Source: Acinetobacter sp. ANC 4910 (GTDB lineage: Bacteria > Pseudomonadota > Gammaproteobacteria > Pseudomonadales > Moraxellaceae). Taken from it: DNA of 64,000 bases. The stretch spans positions 124,034 to 188,033 of the forward strand of contig NZ_SJNT01000001.1 of assembly GCF_004331035.1 (NCBI RefSeq), read 5' to 3'. This document shows positions 20,041 through 30,228 of this stretch, piece after piece. Made by a program: the position numbers and the translations under genes. How positions within the stretch are numbered: the first letter of the stretch is position 1; each line of letters opens with the position of its first letter. The notes under the pieces are model-generated. The model had not been told where the DNA came from, did no database searches, and saw only the letters and a list, made by a program, of their open reading frames with translations.

Positions 20041-22935
20041 ATGACTGATTCTGCGCAAAACATTGCTACGACTTACGATCCGACTGAGATCGAGAAAAAA
20101 TGGTACCAAACTTGGGAAGAGCGTGGCTATTTCAAGCCCTCTGAAAAAGGTGAGTCATTCTGTATCATGATTCCACCACCAAACGTCACCGGCAGCTTGC
20201 ATATGGGTCATGGTTTTAACAATGCCATTATGGATGCCCTCACACGCTACAACCGTATGTCAGGCAAAAATACCTTATGGCAACCGGGTACAGACCATGC
20301 GGGTATTGCCACGCAAATGGTGGTTGAGCGTCAGTTGGGTGCTCAAGGTGTCAGTCGTCATGACCTTGGCCGTGAAAAATTCATTGAAAAAATTTGGGAA
20401 TGGAAAGAGCAATCAGGTAACACCATTACCCGTCAAATCCGTCGTTTAGGTTCATCTGTAGATTGGTCTCGTGAACGCTTTACCATGGATGAAGGTTTAT
20501 CCAATGCCGTGAAAGAAGTATTCGTGAAATTACACGAAGATGGCTTGATCTACCGTGGCAAACGTTTGGTGAACTGGGATCCTAAGCTACAAACTGCACT
20601 TTCTGACCTCGAAGTTGAGTCGGATAAAGAAGAAGCAGGTTCACTATGGCACTTCAAATACTTCTTTGAAGACAAATCTCTACGTACGCACGATGGCAAA
20701 GATCACATCGTTGTTGCAACGACTCGTCCTGAAACATTGTTAGGTGATACAGCCGTTGCTGTGGCACTGGATGATGAACGCTATACACACCTTGTGGGTC
20801 AGAACATCATTCTGCCAATTACAGGCCGTGCCGTTCCTATCGTGAAAGATGAATATGTTGATAAAGAATTCGGTACAGGCTGTGTGAAAATCACCCCTGC
20901 ACACGACTTTAACGACTATGAAGTCGGTAAGCGTTGTGAGCTGCCTATCATCAACATCTTCAATAAAAATGCAGAAGTGTTGGCAGAGTTTGAATACATC
21001 GCGAAAGCGGGCGAGCAAATTTCTAAAACCATCCCTGCTCCTGCGGACTATATTGGTTTAGAGCGTTTTGCTGCACGTAAGAAATTGGTTGAACAAGCTG
21101 AAGCTGAAGGCTGGTTAGACCAAATTCAACCGTATACACTCAAACCACCTCGCGGTGACCGTTCAGGCGTAATCGTTGAACCATTATTGACAGACCAATG
21201 GTATGTAAAAATTGCACCGCTTGCTGAGCCAGCTATTAAAGCGGTGAAAGATGGCGACATCAAGTTTGTTCCTGAGCAGTACAGCAACATGTACATGGCG
21301 TGGATGAACAACATTCAAGACTGGTGTATCTCTCGTCAACTCTGGTGGGGTCACCGTATTCCAGCTTGGTACGATGCTGAAGGCAATATCTATGTGGGTC
21401 GTGACGAAGCTGAAGTACGTGCCAAAAACAACATCCCTGCTGATGTTGCGCTGAGTCAAGATGAAGATGTACTCGATACTTGGTTCTCTTCTGCGCTTTG
21501 GACGTTCTCAACCCTTGGTTGGACTGGCGATGCCAAGAAAGATGCGGAAAACTATTTCCTCAATACTTTCCACCCAACGGATGTGTTAGTGACTGGTTTT
21601 GACATCATCTTCTTCTGGGTTGCTCGTATGATTATGTTTACGATGCACTTTATGAAGAATGAAGATGGTACGCCACAAGTACCGTTTAAAACGGTATACG
21701 TTCACGGTTTAGTTCGTGATGGCGAAGGTCAAAAAATGTCGAAGTCTAAGGGCAACGTGCTTGATCCTTTAGACCTCATTGACGGTGTAGACCTTGAGAC
21801 TTTGGTACAAAAACGTACTACAGGTCTGATGAACCCGAAACAAGCGGCGAAGATTGAAAAATCAACCCGTAAAGAGTTCCCAGAAGGCATTCAAGCCTAT
21901 GGTACGGACGCAGTGCGTTTCACCTTCTGCGCGCTTGCCAACACAGGTCGTGACATTAAGTTCGATATGAAACGTGTTGAAGGTTACCGTAACTTTGCCA
22001 ACAAAATCTGGAACGCAACCCGTTTCGTAATGATGAACTGTGAAAATCAAGAAATTGGTAGCGAAGTTCGTCAAGACCTTTGGGAATTGCCTGAACAGTG
22101 GATCGTAAGCCGTTTGCAAAAAGCAGAAGCTGCGGTACAACAAGCTTTCGCAACTTACCGTTTAGACTTGGCTGCACAAGCGATTTATGAGTTTATTTGG
22201 AATGAATACTGTGACTGGTATGTCGAGCTGACAAAACCTGTTCTGAATGATGAAAACGTGTCGGTTGAGCGTAAAGCTGAAGTTCGTCGTGTACTCCTTG
22301 CGGTGATGGAAGCGTCTTTACGTCTTGCACATCCATTGATGCCGTATTTGACGGAAGAAATTTGGCAGACGCTTGCACCGAAACTTGGTATTTCTGGCGA
22401 AACCATTATGCTGGCGCAGTACCCTGTTGCTAACCCTGAGCGTGTAAATGAACAGGCTGAAGCAGATATGCAATGGCTTCAAGGTTTGATTGGTGCGGTA
22501 CGTAACATCCGTGGTGAGATGGGCTTAGGTAATGCGCGTTTATTACCAGTGCTTCTACAAAACACGACGGAAGCAGAAAAAGCACAGATCACACGTATTG
22601 AAGCGTTGTTTAAAGCCTTGGCGAAAGTGGAAAGCATTACGTTCTTGGCTGATGCTGAACAACCGCCATTGTCTTCTTCTTCTGTGGTTGGACATGCGTC
22701 TGTCTTTGTTCCAATGAAGGGTTTGATTGATCCGAAAGCGGAATTAGGTCGTTTACAGAAAGACTTAGACAAAGTGCAAAAACAGCATGACGTCATTGCA
22801 GGCAAACTTTCTAATGAAGGTTTTGTAGCGAAAGCACCTGCGGCTGTGGTTGAAGGTGAGAAAGTGAAACTGGCTGAGTTTGCTGATCAGTTAGTGAAAA
22901 TTAAAGCGAATATGGAGCAAATTGCTGCGCTTTGA
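20041..22935 (+). CDS. valS: Valyl-tRNA synthetase
   Basis: Class Ia synthetase charging tRNA-Val, 964 residues, normal length. HIGH-type motif [18 protein letters not shown] at about residue 42, editing domain ([18 protein letters not shown]), [21 protein letters not shown] near residue 565, and the C-terminal coiled-coil arm typical of ValS ([20 protein letters not shown]). ATG at 20041. A terminator follows directly, whose 3' arm is also the ribosome site of the next gene. Confidence 0.98.
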   Translation: MTDSAQNIATTYDPTEIEKKWYQTWEERGYFKPSEKGESFCIMIPPPNVTGSLHMGHGFNNAIMDALTRYNRMSGKNTLWQPGTDHAGIATQMVVERQLGAQGVSRHDLGREKFIEKIWEWKEQSGNTITRQIRRLGSSVDWSRERFTMDEGLSNAVKEVFVKLHEDGLIYRGKRLVNWDPKLQTALSDLEVESDKEEAGSLWHFKYFFEDKSLRTHDGKDHIVVATTRPETLLGDTAVAVALDDERYTHLVGQNIILPITGRAVPIVKDEYVDKEFGTGCVKITPAHDFNDYEVGKRCELPIINIFNKNAEVLAEFEYIAKAGEQISKTIPAPADYIGLERFAARKKLVEQAEAEGWLDQIQPYTLKPPRGDRSGVIVEPLLTDQWYVKIAPLAEPAIKAVKDGDIKFVPEQYSNMYMAWMNNIQDWCISRQLWWGHRIPAWYDAEGNIYVGRDEAEVRAKNNIPADVALSQDEDVLDTWFSSALWTFSTLGWTGDAKKDAENYFLNTFHPTDVLVTGFDIIFFWVARMIMFTMHFMKNEDGTPQVPFKTVYVHGLVRDGEGQKMSKSKGNVLDPLDLIDGVDLETLVQKRTTGLMNPKQAAKIEKSTRKEFPEGIQAYGTDAVRFTFCALANTGRDIKFDMKRVEGYRNFANKIWNATRFVMMNCENQEIGSEVRQDLWELPEQWIVSRLQKAEAAVQQAFATYRLDLAAQAIYEFIWNEYCDWYVELTKPVLNDENVSVERKAEVRRVLLAVMEASLRLAHPLMPYLTEEIWQTLAPKLGISGETIMLAQYPVANPERVNEQAEADMQWLQGLIGAVRNIRGEMGLGNARLLPVLLQNTTEAEKAQITRIEALFKALAKVESITFLADAEQPPLSSSSVVGHASVFVPMKGLIDPKAELGRLQKDLDKVQKQHDVIAGKLSNEGFVAKAPAAVVEGEKVKLAEFADQLVKIKANMEQIAAL

Positions 22936-22962
22936 TGCTTTCAAGTGATTAATAATTAAACT

Positions 22963-22992
22963 AAAATCCCTTCTAATTAGAGGGGATTTTTT
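22963..22992 (+). terminator. valS terminator overlapping the next gene's ribosome site
   Basis: AAATCCCTTCT / AGAGGGGATTT stem-loop plus TTTTTT after valS. The T-run ends in the ATG of the kinase gene (22993), and AGAGGGG in the 3' arm is its only ribosome-binding sequence. Read-through transcripts would therefore have this site hidden in the hairpin. Confidence 0.8.
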
Positions 22993-24939
22993 ATGTCGTT
23001 AAAACCACAACCAAATAAAATAATTGAATCAAATGAAATTCACTGGAAACTAATTAAGCAAATCAATAGTGGCGGAAATGGGTTAATTTGGACAGCTTAT
23101 GAGCAAGATAATCCATCCCATATATGTGTATTTAAATTTTTACCTAAAACAAACCGTCCAATTGAATTTTCACGATTAAGAAGAGAATTTGAGGTCCATA
23201 CCGCTCTCTACCAATCTCAAGAAAAATATAGTGTATTGCCCATTTTTGATTATTCATTAAATGAAAATGATTACTCTTGGGTACGATTACCTTTAGCAAA
23301 AACATTTGATGAAGGTATTTCTGAAACAGCATTTTTACAAAAAATTCAACTTATTATTAAAGTATGTAATGATATTAAACACTTACACTCAAAAAATTAT
23401 TGTCATCGAGATATAAAGCCTAATAATCTTTTATTTTTGGACAATACATTATATTTAGCTGATTTTGGTTTAGTGACAGATCCACAGGAGACTACAGGGA
23501 TTACTCCTCATGGAACACGTATGGGGAACTACCAAACAATTGCCCCTGAAATGCGAAAAACTGATAAGGACTTAGAAACAGAAGATTATAAGAAATCAGA
23601 CATCTATTCTATTGGCGTAACAATTTGGATGATTTTAACTCAAGATGAACATGGATTTGATGGTGAATATTCAGCCTCTCAAAGAGAAAAATTAGAACAG
23701 ATTTTATTTAAAGAAAAAATTATTTTGACTAACATTCACATAATTATAGAAAGGTGTACTAAAACCAACCCATCGGAACGCATAGCTTTAGAAGAAATAA
23801 TTTATATATTAAATCAAGTAGAGGAATCACTGAAAAATTATTCTAAATATATAGATGGTAAATGGAACGATGTATGCAATAAATTAAACCCTTACCAAGC
23901 TTGTAAAGTTGAGCTTACAGATATACAAGCAATATATAATTTTCTGAATACATTTTATAGTTTTGAACCTGATTTACATCATGCATTTTTCCCTAATGGT
24001 GGTGGACTTGATATTCACGGTATTGAATTATATGAAATACAAGAACAAAAATTTATTATTATTAACATGAGTGGCTTTAAAACATGGATTAAGCCTAAAA
24101 GATTAGTTTATCGAAATTTCTCAGCAGATATTACGAATAACTACATATATTTAGAAACCAACACAATACCCAATATTAAAAATTACTCTCAATCCGAAAC
24201 TACTGAATACACTCTTATCAATAATGATTTCATCACTGATGCCAAGCATTGGGAGTACAATTTATTCGAAGAACAACCGCTTCCTGAAAACTCACCAAGA
24301 ATAACCTTTGTTCATAAAGGTAGTTTTTTATTCGTAAAAAATGATAGTTGGTATAATAAGGTAAGCTCCACGTATGATGGACGTCATAATAAAAAATTTT
24401 CCTGCTTTGAGGAATTTGACAAGTATTTTTGTGAAAGCTTCTTGAGCTATCGAGAAATTCCTAAAGCAAATACACTACCTTTTGATTTTAAATATGAAAG
24501 ATTAAGTATTTCTCCTAAAGTAGATTTTTTGTACCTAACTATACAAGAAATTCGCACTATTATTAATGGACTAAAATTTGACGAATCTGATGATGAACTT
24601 GGAATAATTCCTAGTGGAAAACTATTGGAACTTCTCCTTAAATCAGATGTTCTAGAAATAGAAAATAAAGTTTTCTTACAAAAATACAGTATTGAAAAAA
24701 TAAGAGAATTTTGGTGCTTATATAATTTAGGTAAACAATATGGGTGGAAAATCGAAATGAGCGCTCAGTTCTATCAGCAGTTTTATGAAGAGTATATCTC
24801 ATACAATTGGGAAAAGTTAGCAAATAAAATTTCCTCAAGAAGTACGAGTGCAATCATCGATTTTATTAACAGAGCATTAAAAAACCTTAAACATACTGAG
24901 TTTGTGGATGATTTAAAGTCGAATACCACTTCAGAATAA
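22993..24939 (+). CDS. Hanks-type Ser/Thr protein kinase with unknown C-terminal region
   Basis: 648 residues. The kinase domain fills about residues 18-275: Gly loop INSGGNGLIW, Lys in CVFKFLPK, catalytic CHRDIKPNNLLF near 137, DFG (LADFGLVTD) near 157, APE (TIAPEM) near 183. The C-terminal 370 residues contain no domain I recognise and no membrane span or PASTA repeat, so this is a soluble kinase with its own sensor or effector part. The gene is much richer in A+T than valS or the flanking genes and is flanked by a terminator and a palindromic repeat, which suggests transfer. Possible roles include phage defence or stress signalling; neither is shown. All catalytic residues are present. Confidence 0.85.
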   Translation: MSLKPQPNKIIESNEIHWKLIKQINSGGNGLIWTAYEQDNPSHICVFKFLPKTNRPIEFSRLRREFEVHTALYQSQEKYSVLPIFDYSLNENDYSWVRLPLAKTFDEGISETAFLQKIQLIIKVCNDIKHLHSKNYCHRDIKPNNLLFLDNTLYLADFGLVTDPQETTGITPHGTRMGNYQTIAPEMRKTDKDLETEDYKKSDIYSIGVTIWMILTQDEHGFDGEYSASQREKLEQILFKEKIILTNIHIIIERCTKTNPSERIALEEIIYILNQVEESLKNYSKYIDGKWNDVCNKLNPYQACKVELTDIQAIYNFLNTFYSFEPDLHHAFFPNGGGLDIHGIELYEIQEQKFIIINMSGFKTWIKPKRLVYRNFSADITNNYIYLETNTIPNIKNYSQSETTEYTLINNDFITDAKHWEYNLFEEQPLPENSPRITFVHKGSFLFVKNDSWYNKVSSTYDGRHNKKFSCFEEFDKYFCESFLSYREIPKANTLPFDFKYERLSISPKVDFLYLTIQEIRTIINGLKFDESDDELGIIPSGKLLELLLKSDVLEIENKVFLQKYSIEKIREFWCLYNLGKQYGWKIEMSAQFYQQFYEEYISYNWEKLANKISSRSTSAIIDFINRALKNLKHTEFVDDLKSNTTSE

Positions 24940-24953
24940 ATTTACTGTCATAT

Positions 24954-25064
24954 GACCCTCACCCCAGCCCTCTCCCATAGGTAGAGGGAGCATCCTTTGT
25001 GTATTTAATAATTATTCGATACACAACGTTCCCTCTCCTTCTAGGAGAGGGTTAGGGAGAGGTG
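24954..25064. repeat. Dispersed G/C-rich palindromic repeat
   Basis: Two arms, CCCTCACCCCAGCCCTCTCC (24957-24976) and its near-complement ending at about 25062 (GGAGAGGGTTAGGGAGAGG), surround about 60 bases. Internal smaller hairpins are present (CTCTCCTTCTAGGAGAG). This is the CCCTCACCC-type intergenic repeat scattered through many proteobacterial genomes. It lies between two converging genes and may terminate both. Confidence 0.65.
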
Positions 25065-25075
25065 CTTTTAAAGGC

Positions 25076-26098
25076 TTACAAAACCCCATGCCCCAACAAC
25101 ATCTCCACCCCACTCACCTTTTTCATATGCTTTAAACGTTCTTTTTCCCACTTCACCTGCTGCTTTAACTCAGCAGCATCCTTATCAATCACCTTATACA
25201 CATCACTCATTTTGAGCTGTTTAGTGTTGATATGACTACTCAAGTGAAAAGATGCAAATATCTCCTCTAACTGGCTTTGTAAGTTCTGACTCTGTGCTTC
25301 CAAAGACAACTGGTAAAACTTCACTTGCTCAGAACTTAAAGCTTTTGAGCTTAAGCCTTTATTGGTCTCTAGCTGTAATTGAAGTTTCAGTAAATAAAAT
25401 AAATCCTGCTCTGCATAAGCTTCATTGACCTTCTGCAAAAGTTCGGTCTTCTCTAACTTCTTCTCTTCATCAGGTTCACGGTCAGGGTGAATCATGGCGG
25501 TTATTTTTAAATACACGGTTTTCAGCGACTGCGCTGCCATTTTGGCTGCTTGCTCACGTTTTTCTTGTTGTTTTAACTGCTTGGCACGTTCTCGCTCTGC
25601 TTCATACTGGGCAGAATTATATTCATAATTTTCCCAGTCTACATCCACGTTTTGTTCTACCGTTTCAGCGCGGTCATGATTTTGTATTGAGTTCGCTTTA
25701 GCTTTCTTCGCGCGTACATGCTCTGCGTGCTGCTTATAGAAAGTGTCAATTTTCTCTACCTGTTCTTGTTGCACGGAAGTTAGCCTCTGTGATTTTTTTA
25801 GCATCTTGGCTAAAGCGGCTATTTTGGTGTCAATCTGTGCCAAGTCTGCTTTGCTAAAAGCATCACTGGCTAAGTGATTCCATAGGGTATCGAGCTGTTC
25901 AAATAAAATCGTATTTAACTCTGTATAAACAGGTAAAAGCTTACTGCGCGTATAGTTTTGAATGTCGGCTTTGGCGTTTTGCCATGTCGCCAGTTCTTGT
26001 TTTTGTTGTTCAATCTGATCAATTAAGCGATTTAATTTTTTCTGTTGTGGAGACTGTTCAGCCCTGTGCTCTAAGCTGATTTTGAGATTGAAGGACAT
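25076..26098 (-). CDS. J-domain (DnaJ-like) protein with long coiled coil
   Basis: About 340 residues from the ATG at 26096-26098; another ATG two codons earlier is possible. The first 190 residues are mostly charged coiled coil (QKKLNRLIDQIEQQKQELA and EAERERAKQLKQQEKREQA). A J-domain follows at about 190-245: YLKITAMIHPDREPDEEKK contains the HPD tripeptide needed to stimulate DnaK. There is no Gly/Phe region or zinc centre, so it is a class C co-chaperone that likely brings DnaK to a specific client. No neighbour indicates the client. Confidence 0.75.
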   Translation of the reverse strand: MSFNLKISLEHRAEQSPQQKKLNRLIDQIEQQKQELATWQNAKADIQNYTRSKLLPVYTELNTILFEQLDTLWNHLASDAFSKADLAQIDTKIAALAKMLKKSQRLTSVQQEQVEKIDTFYKQHAEHVRAKKAKANSIQNHDRAETVEQNVDVDWENYEYNSAQYEAERERAKQLKQQEKREQAAKMAAQSLKTVYLKITAMIHPDREPDEEKKLEKTELLQKVNEAYAEQDLFYLLKLQLQLETNKGLSSKALSSEQVKFYQLSLEAQSQNLQSQLEEIFASFHLSSHINTKQLKMSDVYKVIDKDAAELKQQVKWEKERLKHMKKVSGVEMLLGHGVL

Positions 26099-26104
26099 AC
26101 TCAT

Positions 26105-26740
26105 CCACACGCTGCAAAATAAAAGCACTATAACAAGATTACCCCGATGATAGAATGTCCATCCCCGATATCGCCCAATCTAAATCATTGATTTACTTCA
26201 ACAGAAATAAATGCACAATCACAGTACCTTGCATGGTGCGACATACCAATAATGGGTTTTAAATATCATAGGTAGATCGTTGTATTGATCTTGTTCTCAT
26301 CTGTTTTTATCCGAACAGTGACCTATACATATATACGCGTGTAAGTAACTCCAATATTTAAAAAAAGCACATTAAAATCAAATAATTATATTTAAGTTAA
26401 AATCCAGAATCTATTTATCACTCTAGAATGTTCCAACACTAAATTGTTTATTTTTATTAAACACAGTATTTTATTAAATCATACAATGCTGCACAGGCAC
26501 GGATTCTGCTTTGTTCACTCTAGATTCTATCTATTGGTCTTAAATTTGTTTAAAACTTAAAGATTTATCGTTAACAAAGCATCAACAATCTGACCTGCAC
26601 AACTGACTAAAACTCGCGCTAAGATGAAGTTAAATCTGTTTGTTAAACAAGCAGCCAATAATGCAAAAACAAATAAGCTGATGGATATTCAGTCAATAAA
26701 TAAAGTGAATGATGAGAACAAAACACAAGGAGTTTGACTT
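26105..26740. other. Intergenic region upstream of gltI
   Basis: About 640 AT-rich bases between two diverging genes. I see no ORF of useful length, RNA gene or strong repeat. It should hold the promoters of the J-domain gene and of gltI. AAGGAG is placed 8 bases before the gltI ATG. Confidence 0.5.
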
Positions 26741-27682
26741 ATGTTATTAAAACGGCCCCTGACTTCCCTGCTCTGTGCCAGTACGTTGGTATTCGGTTTA
26801 AGTGCCTGTAGTGGCGACAAGACACCAAGTGGTAGTGATTCTGCGGGCAAAGAAGGTTCCACATCGGGAACGCTACAAAAAATTAAACAGTCAGGTACCA
26901 TTGTATTGGGCTATCGTGACTCTTCCATTCCATTTTCCTATATAGCCGATAATCCGAATCAACCTGTGGGCTATGCACATGATTTACAACTTAAAGTTGT
27001 AGATGCAGTCAAACAAAAACTGAATATGCCCGATTTAAAAATTCGCTATAACTTGGTCACCAGCCAAAACCGTATTCCATTGGTCTCTAATGGTACAGTC
27101 GATTTAGAGTGTGGTTCGACCACCAACAACAAAGAACGCCAGCAACAAGTTGATTTTTCTGTGGGATATTTTGAAGTGGGTTCGCGCTTACTTACCGCTA
27201 AAGACTCTGGGGTTAAAGACTTTGCCGACTTAAAAGGCAAAAAACTGGTAACCACCGCAGGGACCACTTCAGAACGTTATATTCGCCAACATGAAAAAGA
27301 ACTGGGGATTGGTGAAATTATTTCTGCCAAAGACCATGCTGAATCTTTCCTCATGCTACAAAACGGACGTGCTGCAGCATTTATGATGGATGACATTTTA
27401 CTTGCAGGGGAAAAGTCAAAAGCCAAAGACCCAAATCAATGGGTGATTGTGGGCACTGCACCTATTCATGAAATTTATGGCTGTATGCTCAGAAAAGGCG
27501 ACACTGAATTTAAACAAGTGGTAGATGATGCAATTAAAGCAGTCTATAGCTCAGGTGAAATTAATAACATGTATAAAAAATGGTTCGAACAACCTATTCC
27601 ACCTAAAAATATCAACCTGAACTTTGCAATGTCAGAACAATTAAAAGCCCTGATAGCATCACCACATGACCGTGATCAGTAA
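26741..27682 (+). CDS. gltI: Glutamate/aspartate ABC transporter substrate-binding lipoprotein
   Basis: 313-residue solute-binding protein (SBP_bac_3 fold). The signal ends in lipobox GLSACSGDK (Cys near residue 22), then a low-complexity Ser/Gly linker. Binding-fold blocks: GTIVLGYRDSSIPFSYIAD, PVGYAHDLQLKVVDAV, then RIPLVSNGTVDLECGSTTNN, and GKKLVTTAGTTSERYIR. These match GltI-type acidic amino-acid binders, where the Arg and Ser/Thr contacts bind the ligand. It is the first gene of gltIJKL, each gene following in order. In E. coli GltI is soluble periplasmic; here lipid anchoring is predicted. Confidence 0.88.
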   Translation: MLLKRPLTSLLCASTLVFGLSACSGDKTPSGSDSAGKEGSTSGTLQKIKQSGTIVLGYRDSSIPFSYIADNPNQPVGYAHDLQLKVVDAVKQKLNMPDLKIRYNLVTSQNRIPLVSNGTVDLECGSTTNNKERQQQVDFSVGYFEVGSRLLTAKDSGVKDFADLKGKKLVTTAGTTSERYIRQHEKELGIGEIISAKDHAESFLMLQNGRAAAFMMDDILLAGEKSKAKDPNQWVIVGTAPIHEIYGCMLRKGDTEFKQVVDDAIKAVYSSGEINNMYKKWFEQPIPPKNINLNFAMSEQLKALIASPHDRDQ

Positions 27683-27755
27683 TTTATGCTGATCATTCTC
27701 TCAATGATTCTCAGGTAGTGCTTTTCGCCTACCTGATTAAGAATATGGAGCTCCT

Positions 27756-28499
27756 ATGAACTATAGCTGGAACTGGGGCGTACTATTTCAATCTACAGGT
27801 GTCGGTGACAGTAGCTATTTCAACTGGATTTTAACAGGCTTAGGTTGGTTACTGTTTATTGCCATCGTGGCATGGTCTATCGCATTTGTCTTGGGCAGTA
27901 TGCTCGGTATTATGCGTACGCTTCCAAATAAAACAGCGCGTGCTATAGGCACGGCTTATGTGACCATTTTTCGTAATATTCCTTTATTAATACAACTGTT
28001 TATTTGGTTTTATGTAGTACCTAATTTTTTACCTGCGGGACTGAAAGATTGGTGGATCAATGATTTAAGTGCCAGTACCAGTGCCCTGATTTCTGCCAGT
28101 ATTGGCTTGGGACTCTTTACGGCTGCACGGGTCTGCGAACAAGTCCGTACAGGGATTGAAGCCTTGCCCAATGGGCAAATTAATGCAGGCTATGCCATGG
28201 GGTTCAGTACTGCACAATTATACCGTTACATTATATTGCCGCAGTCCTTCCGTACCATTTTACCTCCACTCAGCTCCGAACTGACCAACTGTGTAAAAAA
28301 CACCTCGGTCGCGTCACTGGTGGGTGTAGCTGAAATTATTTCACAGATGAAAACAATCAGTGAGTACACGCAAAACACCATCGAGATTTATACCTACGTC
28401 ACCATTATTTTTATTGTGATTAACATCTGCTTAATTCAATTCATGACTTTTCTGGAAAAACGCTTGCGTATTCCTGGCACGATTGCAGGAGATAAATAA
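27756..28499 (+). CDS. gltJ: Glutamate/aspartate ABC transporter permease GltJ
   Basis: 247-residue inner-membrane permease of the HisMQ/GlnP type with about five spans. It starts MNYSWNWGVLFQSTGVGDSS like E. coli GltJ. The ABC-coupling EAA loop is seen as EALPNGQINAGYAMGFS, then YRYIILPQSFRTILPPL. It pairs with GltK to form the channel. GGAG precedes the ATG, and the stop codon overlaps the gltK start by one base (TAATG). Confidence 0.92.
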   Translation: MNYSWNWGVLFQSTGVGDSSYFNWILTGLGWLLFIAIVAWSIAFVLGSMLGIMRTLPNKTARAIGTAYVTIFRNIPLLIQLFIWFYVVPNFLPAGLKDWWINDLSASTSALISASIGLGLFTAARVCEQVRTGIEALPNGQINAGYAMGFSTAQLYRYIILPQSFRTILPPLSSELTNCVKNTSVASLVGVAEIISQMKTISEYTQNTIEIYTYVTIIFIVINICLIQFMTFLEKRLRIPGTIAGDK

Positions 28500-29182
28500 T
28501 GGACTGGCTCACTGCATTTATTCAAGATTTACAGCTCTCTGCACCTGCCTTATGGCACGGTCTCAGTATTACCTTGAAAGTCGTCAGCATAGCGACCGTC
28601 GGGGGGATTTTTATTGGGACGTTACTGGCTTTAATGCGTCTATCTTCAATTCGGATATTGAATCTAATCGCACAAGCCTATGTCAATTTATTCCGCTCTA
28701 TTCCCCTGCTGTTGGTACTGATGTGGTTTTACTTTGCGGTTCCGTTTTTCTATACCGCAATTACAGGCAAGTATTTGACCATCGATACCGCTTTGGTTTC
28801 GAGTATTGTTGCCTTTATGCTGTTTGAGGCAGCCTATTTTTCAGAAATTGTCCGTGCAGGTATTCAGTCTATTCCCAAAGGGCAAAGCGCCGCAGCTTAT
28901 GCACTAGGCATGAGTTATGGTCAATCCATGCGTCTCATTATTCTGCCGCAAGCCTTTCGGAAAATGACGCCATTACTACTTCAACAAACCATTATCTTGT
29001 TCCAAGATTCGACCATGGTGTATGCAATTGGCTTGCTCGATTTTTTCCGTACCAACTATGTTCGTGGCGACCTGATGTCATTATTGACCCAGTACATTCT
29101 ATTTGCTGGTCTGGTTTACTTTAGCATCAGTCTCTTGGCAACATTTATTGTGAAAAAAATTCAAAGGAGATTAAAAGTATGA
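28499..29182 (+). CDS. gltK: Glutamate/aspartate ABC transporter permease GltK
   Basis: 227-residue permease, partner of GltJ. About five spans. The membrane-coupling loop reads QSIPKGQSAAAYALGMSYGQ, then MRLIILPQAFRKMTPLLL, the canonical EAA motif. FRSIPLLLVLMWFYFAVPFF is the conserved channel helix. It is translationally coupled on both sides: a 1-base overlap with gltJ and an ATGA overlap with gltL. Confidence 0.92.
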   Translation: MDWLTAFIQDLQLSAPALWHGLSITLKVVSIATVGGIFIGTLLALMRLSSIRILNLIAQAYVNLFRSIPLLLVLMWFYFAVPFFYTAITGKYLTIDTALVSSIVAFMLFEAAYFSEIVRAGIQSIPKGQSAAAYALGMSYGQSMRLIILPQAFRKMTPLLLQQTIILFQDSTMVYAIGLLDFFRTNYVRGDLMSLLTQYILFAGLVYFSISLLATFIVKKIQRRLKV

Positions 29183-29922
29183 GTGACCAAAAAATAATGA
29201 TTGATCTCCAAAATGTCAGTAAATGGTATCAACAGTTTCAAGTCCTGACCGATTGCACCACGCAAATTTGCCAAGGTGAAGTCGTGGTGGTTTGTGGACC
29301 TTCAGGTTCAGGCAAATCAACCCTCATTAAAACCGTCAATGGTTTAGAACCCTTTCAAAAGGGTCAAATTTTGGTGGATGGTATCCCCATTGCAGATCCC
29401 AAAACCGATTTAAATAAGCTGCGTAGCCGTGTAGGCATGGTGTTCCAACACTTTGAGTTATTTCCACATTTAAGTGTGACTGAAAACCTAACCATTGCCC
29501 AAATTAAAGTTTTAGGGCGTAGTGCGGACGAAGCGAAGAAAAAAGGACTGGCTTACCTAGACCGTGTCGGATTAAGTTCGCAAGCGGATAAATTCCCAGC
29601 ACAACTTTCTGGGGGGCAACAACAACGTGTCGCGATTGCGCGTGCTTTGAGTATGGACCCGATTGCCATGCTGTTTGATGAACCAACTTCCGCACTCGAC
29701 CCCGAAATGATTAATGAAGTACTCGAAGTAATGGTCGGTCTGGCAAAAGAAGGCATGACCATGATGTGCGTCACTCATGAAATGGGCTTTGCACGCCAAG
29801 TGGCGAATCGAATTATCTTTATGGATCAAGGCAAAATTGTCGAAGATTGTTCCAAAGATGAATTCTTTACCACGCCGCGTAGTGAAAGGGCACAACAATT
29901 CTTAGAAAATATTTTGCATTAA
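29179..29922 (+). CDS. gltL: Glutamate/aspartate ABC transporter ATPase GltL
   Basis: 247-residue ABC ATPase. Walker A GPSGSGKSTLIKTVNGLE near residue 38, Q-loop VFQHFELFPHLSVTEN, signature LSGGQQQRVAIARAL near 137, Walker B AMLFDEPTSALDPEM near 160, switch His in CVTHEMGFARQVANRI. The HFELFPHLSVTEN stretch is typical of polar amino-acid importers. Start ATGA overlaps the gltK stop. A strong terminator follows. Confidence 0.95.
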   Translation: MSDQKIMIDLQNVSKWYQQFQVLTDCTTQICQGEVVVVCGPSGSGKSTLIKTVNGLEPFQKGQILVDGIPIADPKTDLNKLRSRVGMVFQHFELFPHLSVTENLTIAQIKVLGRSADEAKKKGLAYLDRVGLSSQADKFPAQLSGGQQQRVAIARALSMDPIAMLFDEPTSALDPEMINEVLEVMVGLAKEGMTMMCVTHEMGFARQVANRIIFMDQGKIVEDCSKDEFFTTPRSERAQQFLENILH

Positions 29923-29933
29923 TTTCGTGCACA

Positions 29934-29974
29934 TTCATCAAGAGGGACTCAACCCGCTTGATGAATTTTTTTTC
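29934..29974 (+). terminator. Intrinsic terminator of gltIJKL
   Basis: TTCATCAAGAGGG pairs with CCCGCTTGATGAA (one bulged or mismatched position), followed by eight T residues. Confidence 0.85.
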
Positions 29975-30187
29975 TCATCCTTGATCAATAAAAATGCACT
30001 TCAATCTGCTGATCTGGCGAATTTAAGTGACCCGAAAAATTCTGAACAAACATTCAACTTATATCTATGATTTTTAATTTAATTAAATAGAAATGACAAT
30101 TTTGCATTATTTTTAATTGCAACATAGAGCACTCTTTTAAGCCGATATGCACTATTTTCCACCGAATAATTCATGATTTTATCTGAA

Positions 30188-30204
30188 TTGGTGCATTTTT
30201 TGCT
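30188..30204 (+). promoter_or_regulatory. Sigma-54-like promoter of amt
   Basis: TTGGTGCATTTTTTGCT has the invariant GG (-24) and GC (-12) with exactly ten bases between them. Initiation would fall near 30215, leaving a short leader with CGGAG at 30221 before the TTG start at 30229. NtrC/sigma-54 control of amt is common in proteobacteria. The rest of the 306-base gap (29923-30228) shows only AT-rich sequence that may hold activator sites. Confidence 0.5.
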
Positions 30205-30228
30205 TAATTATATGCATGAACGGAGTAT

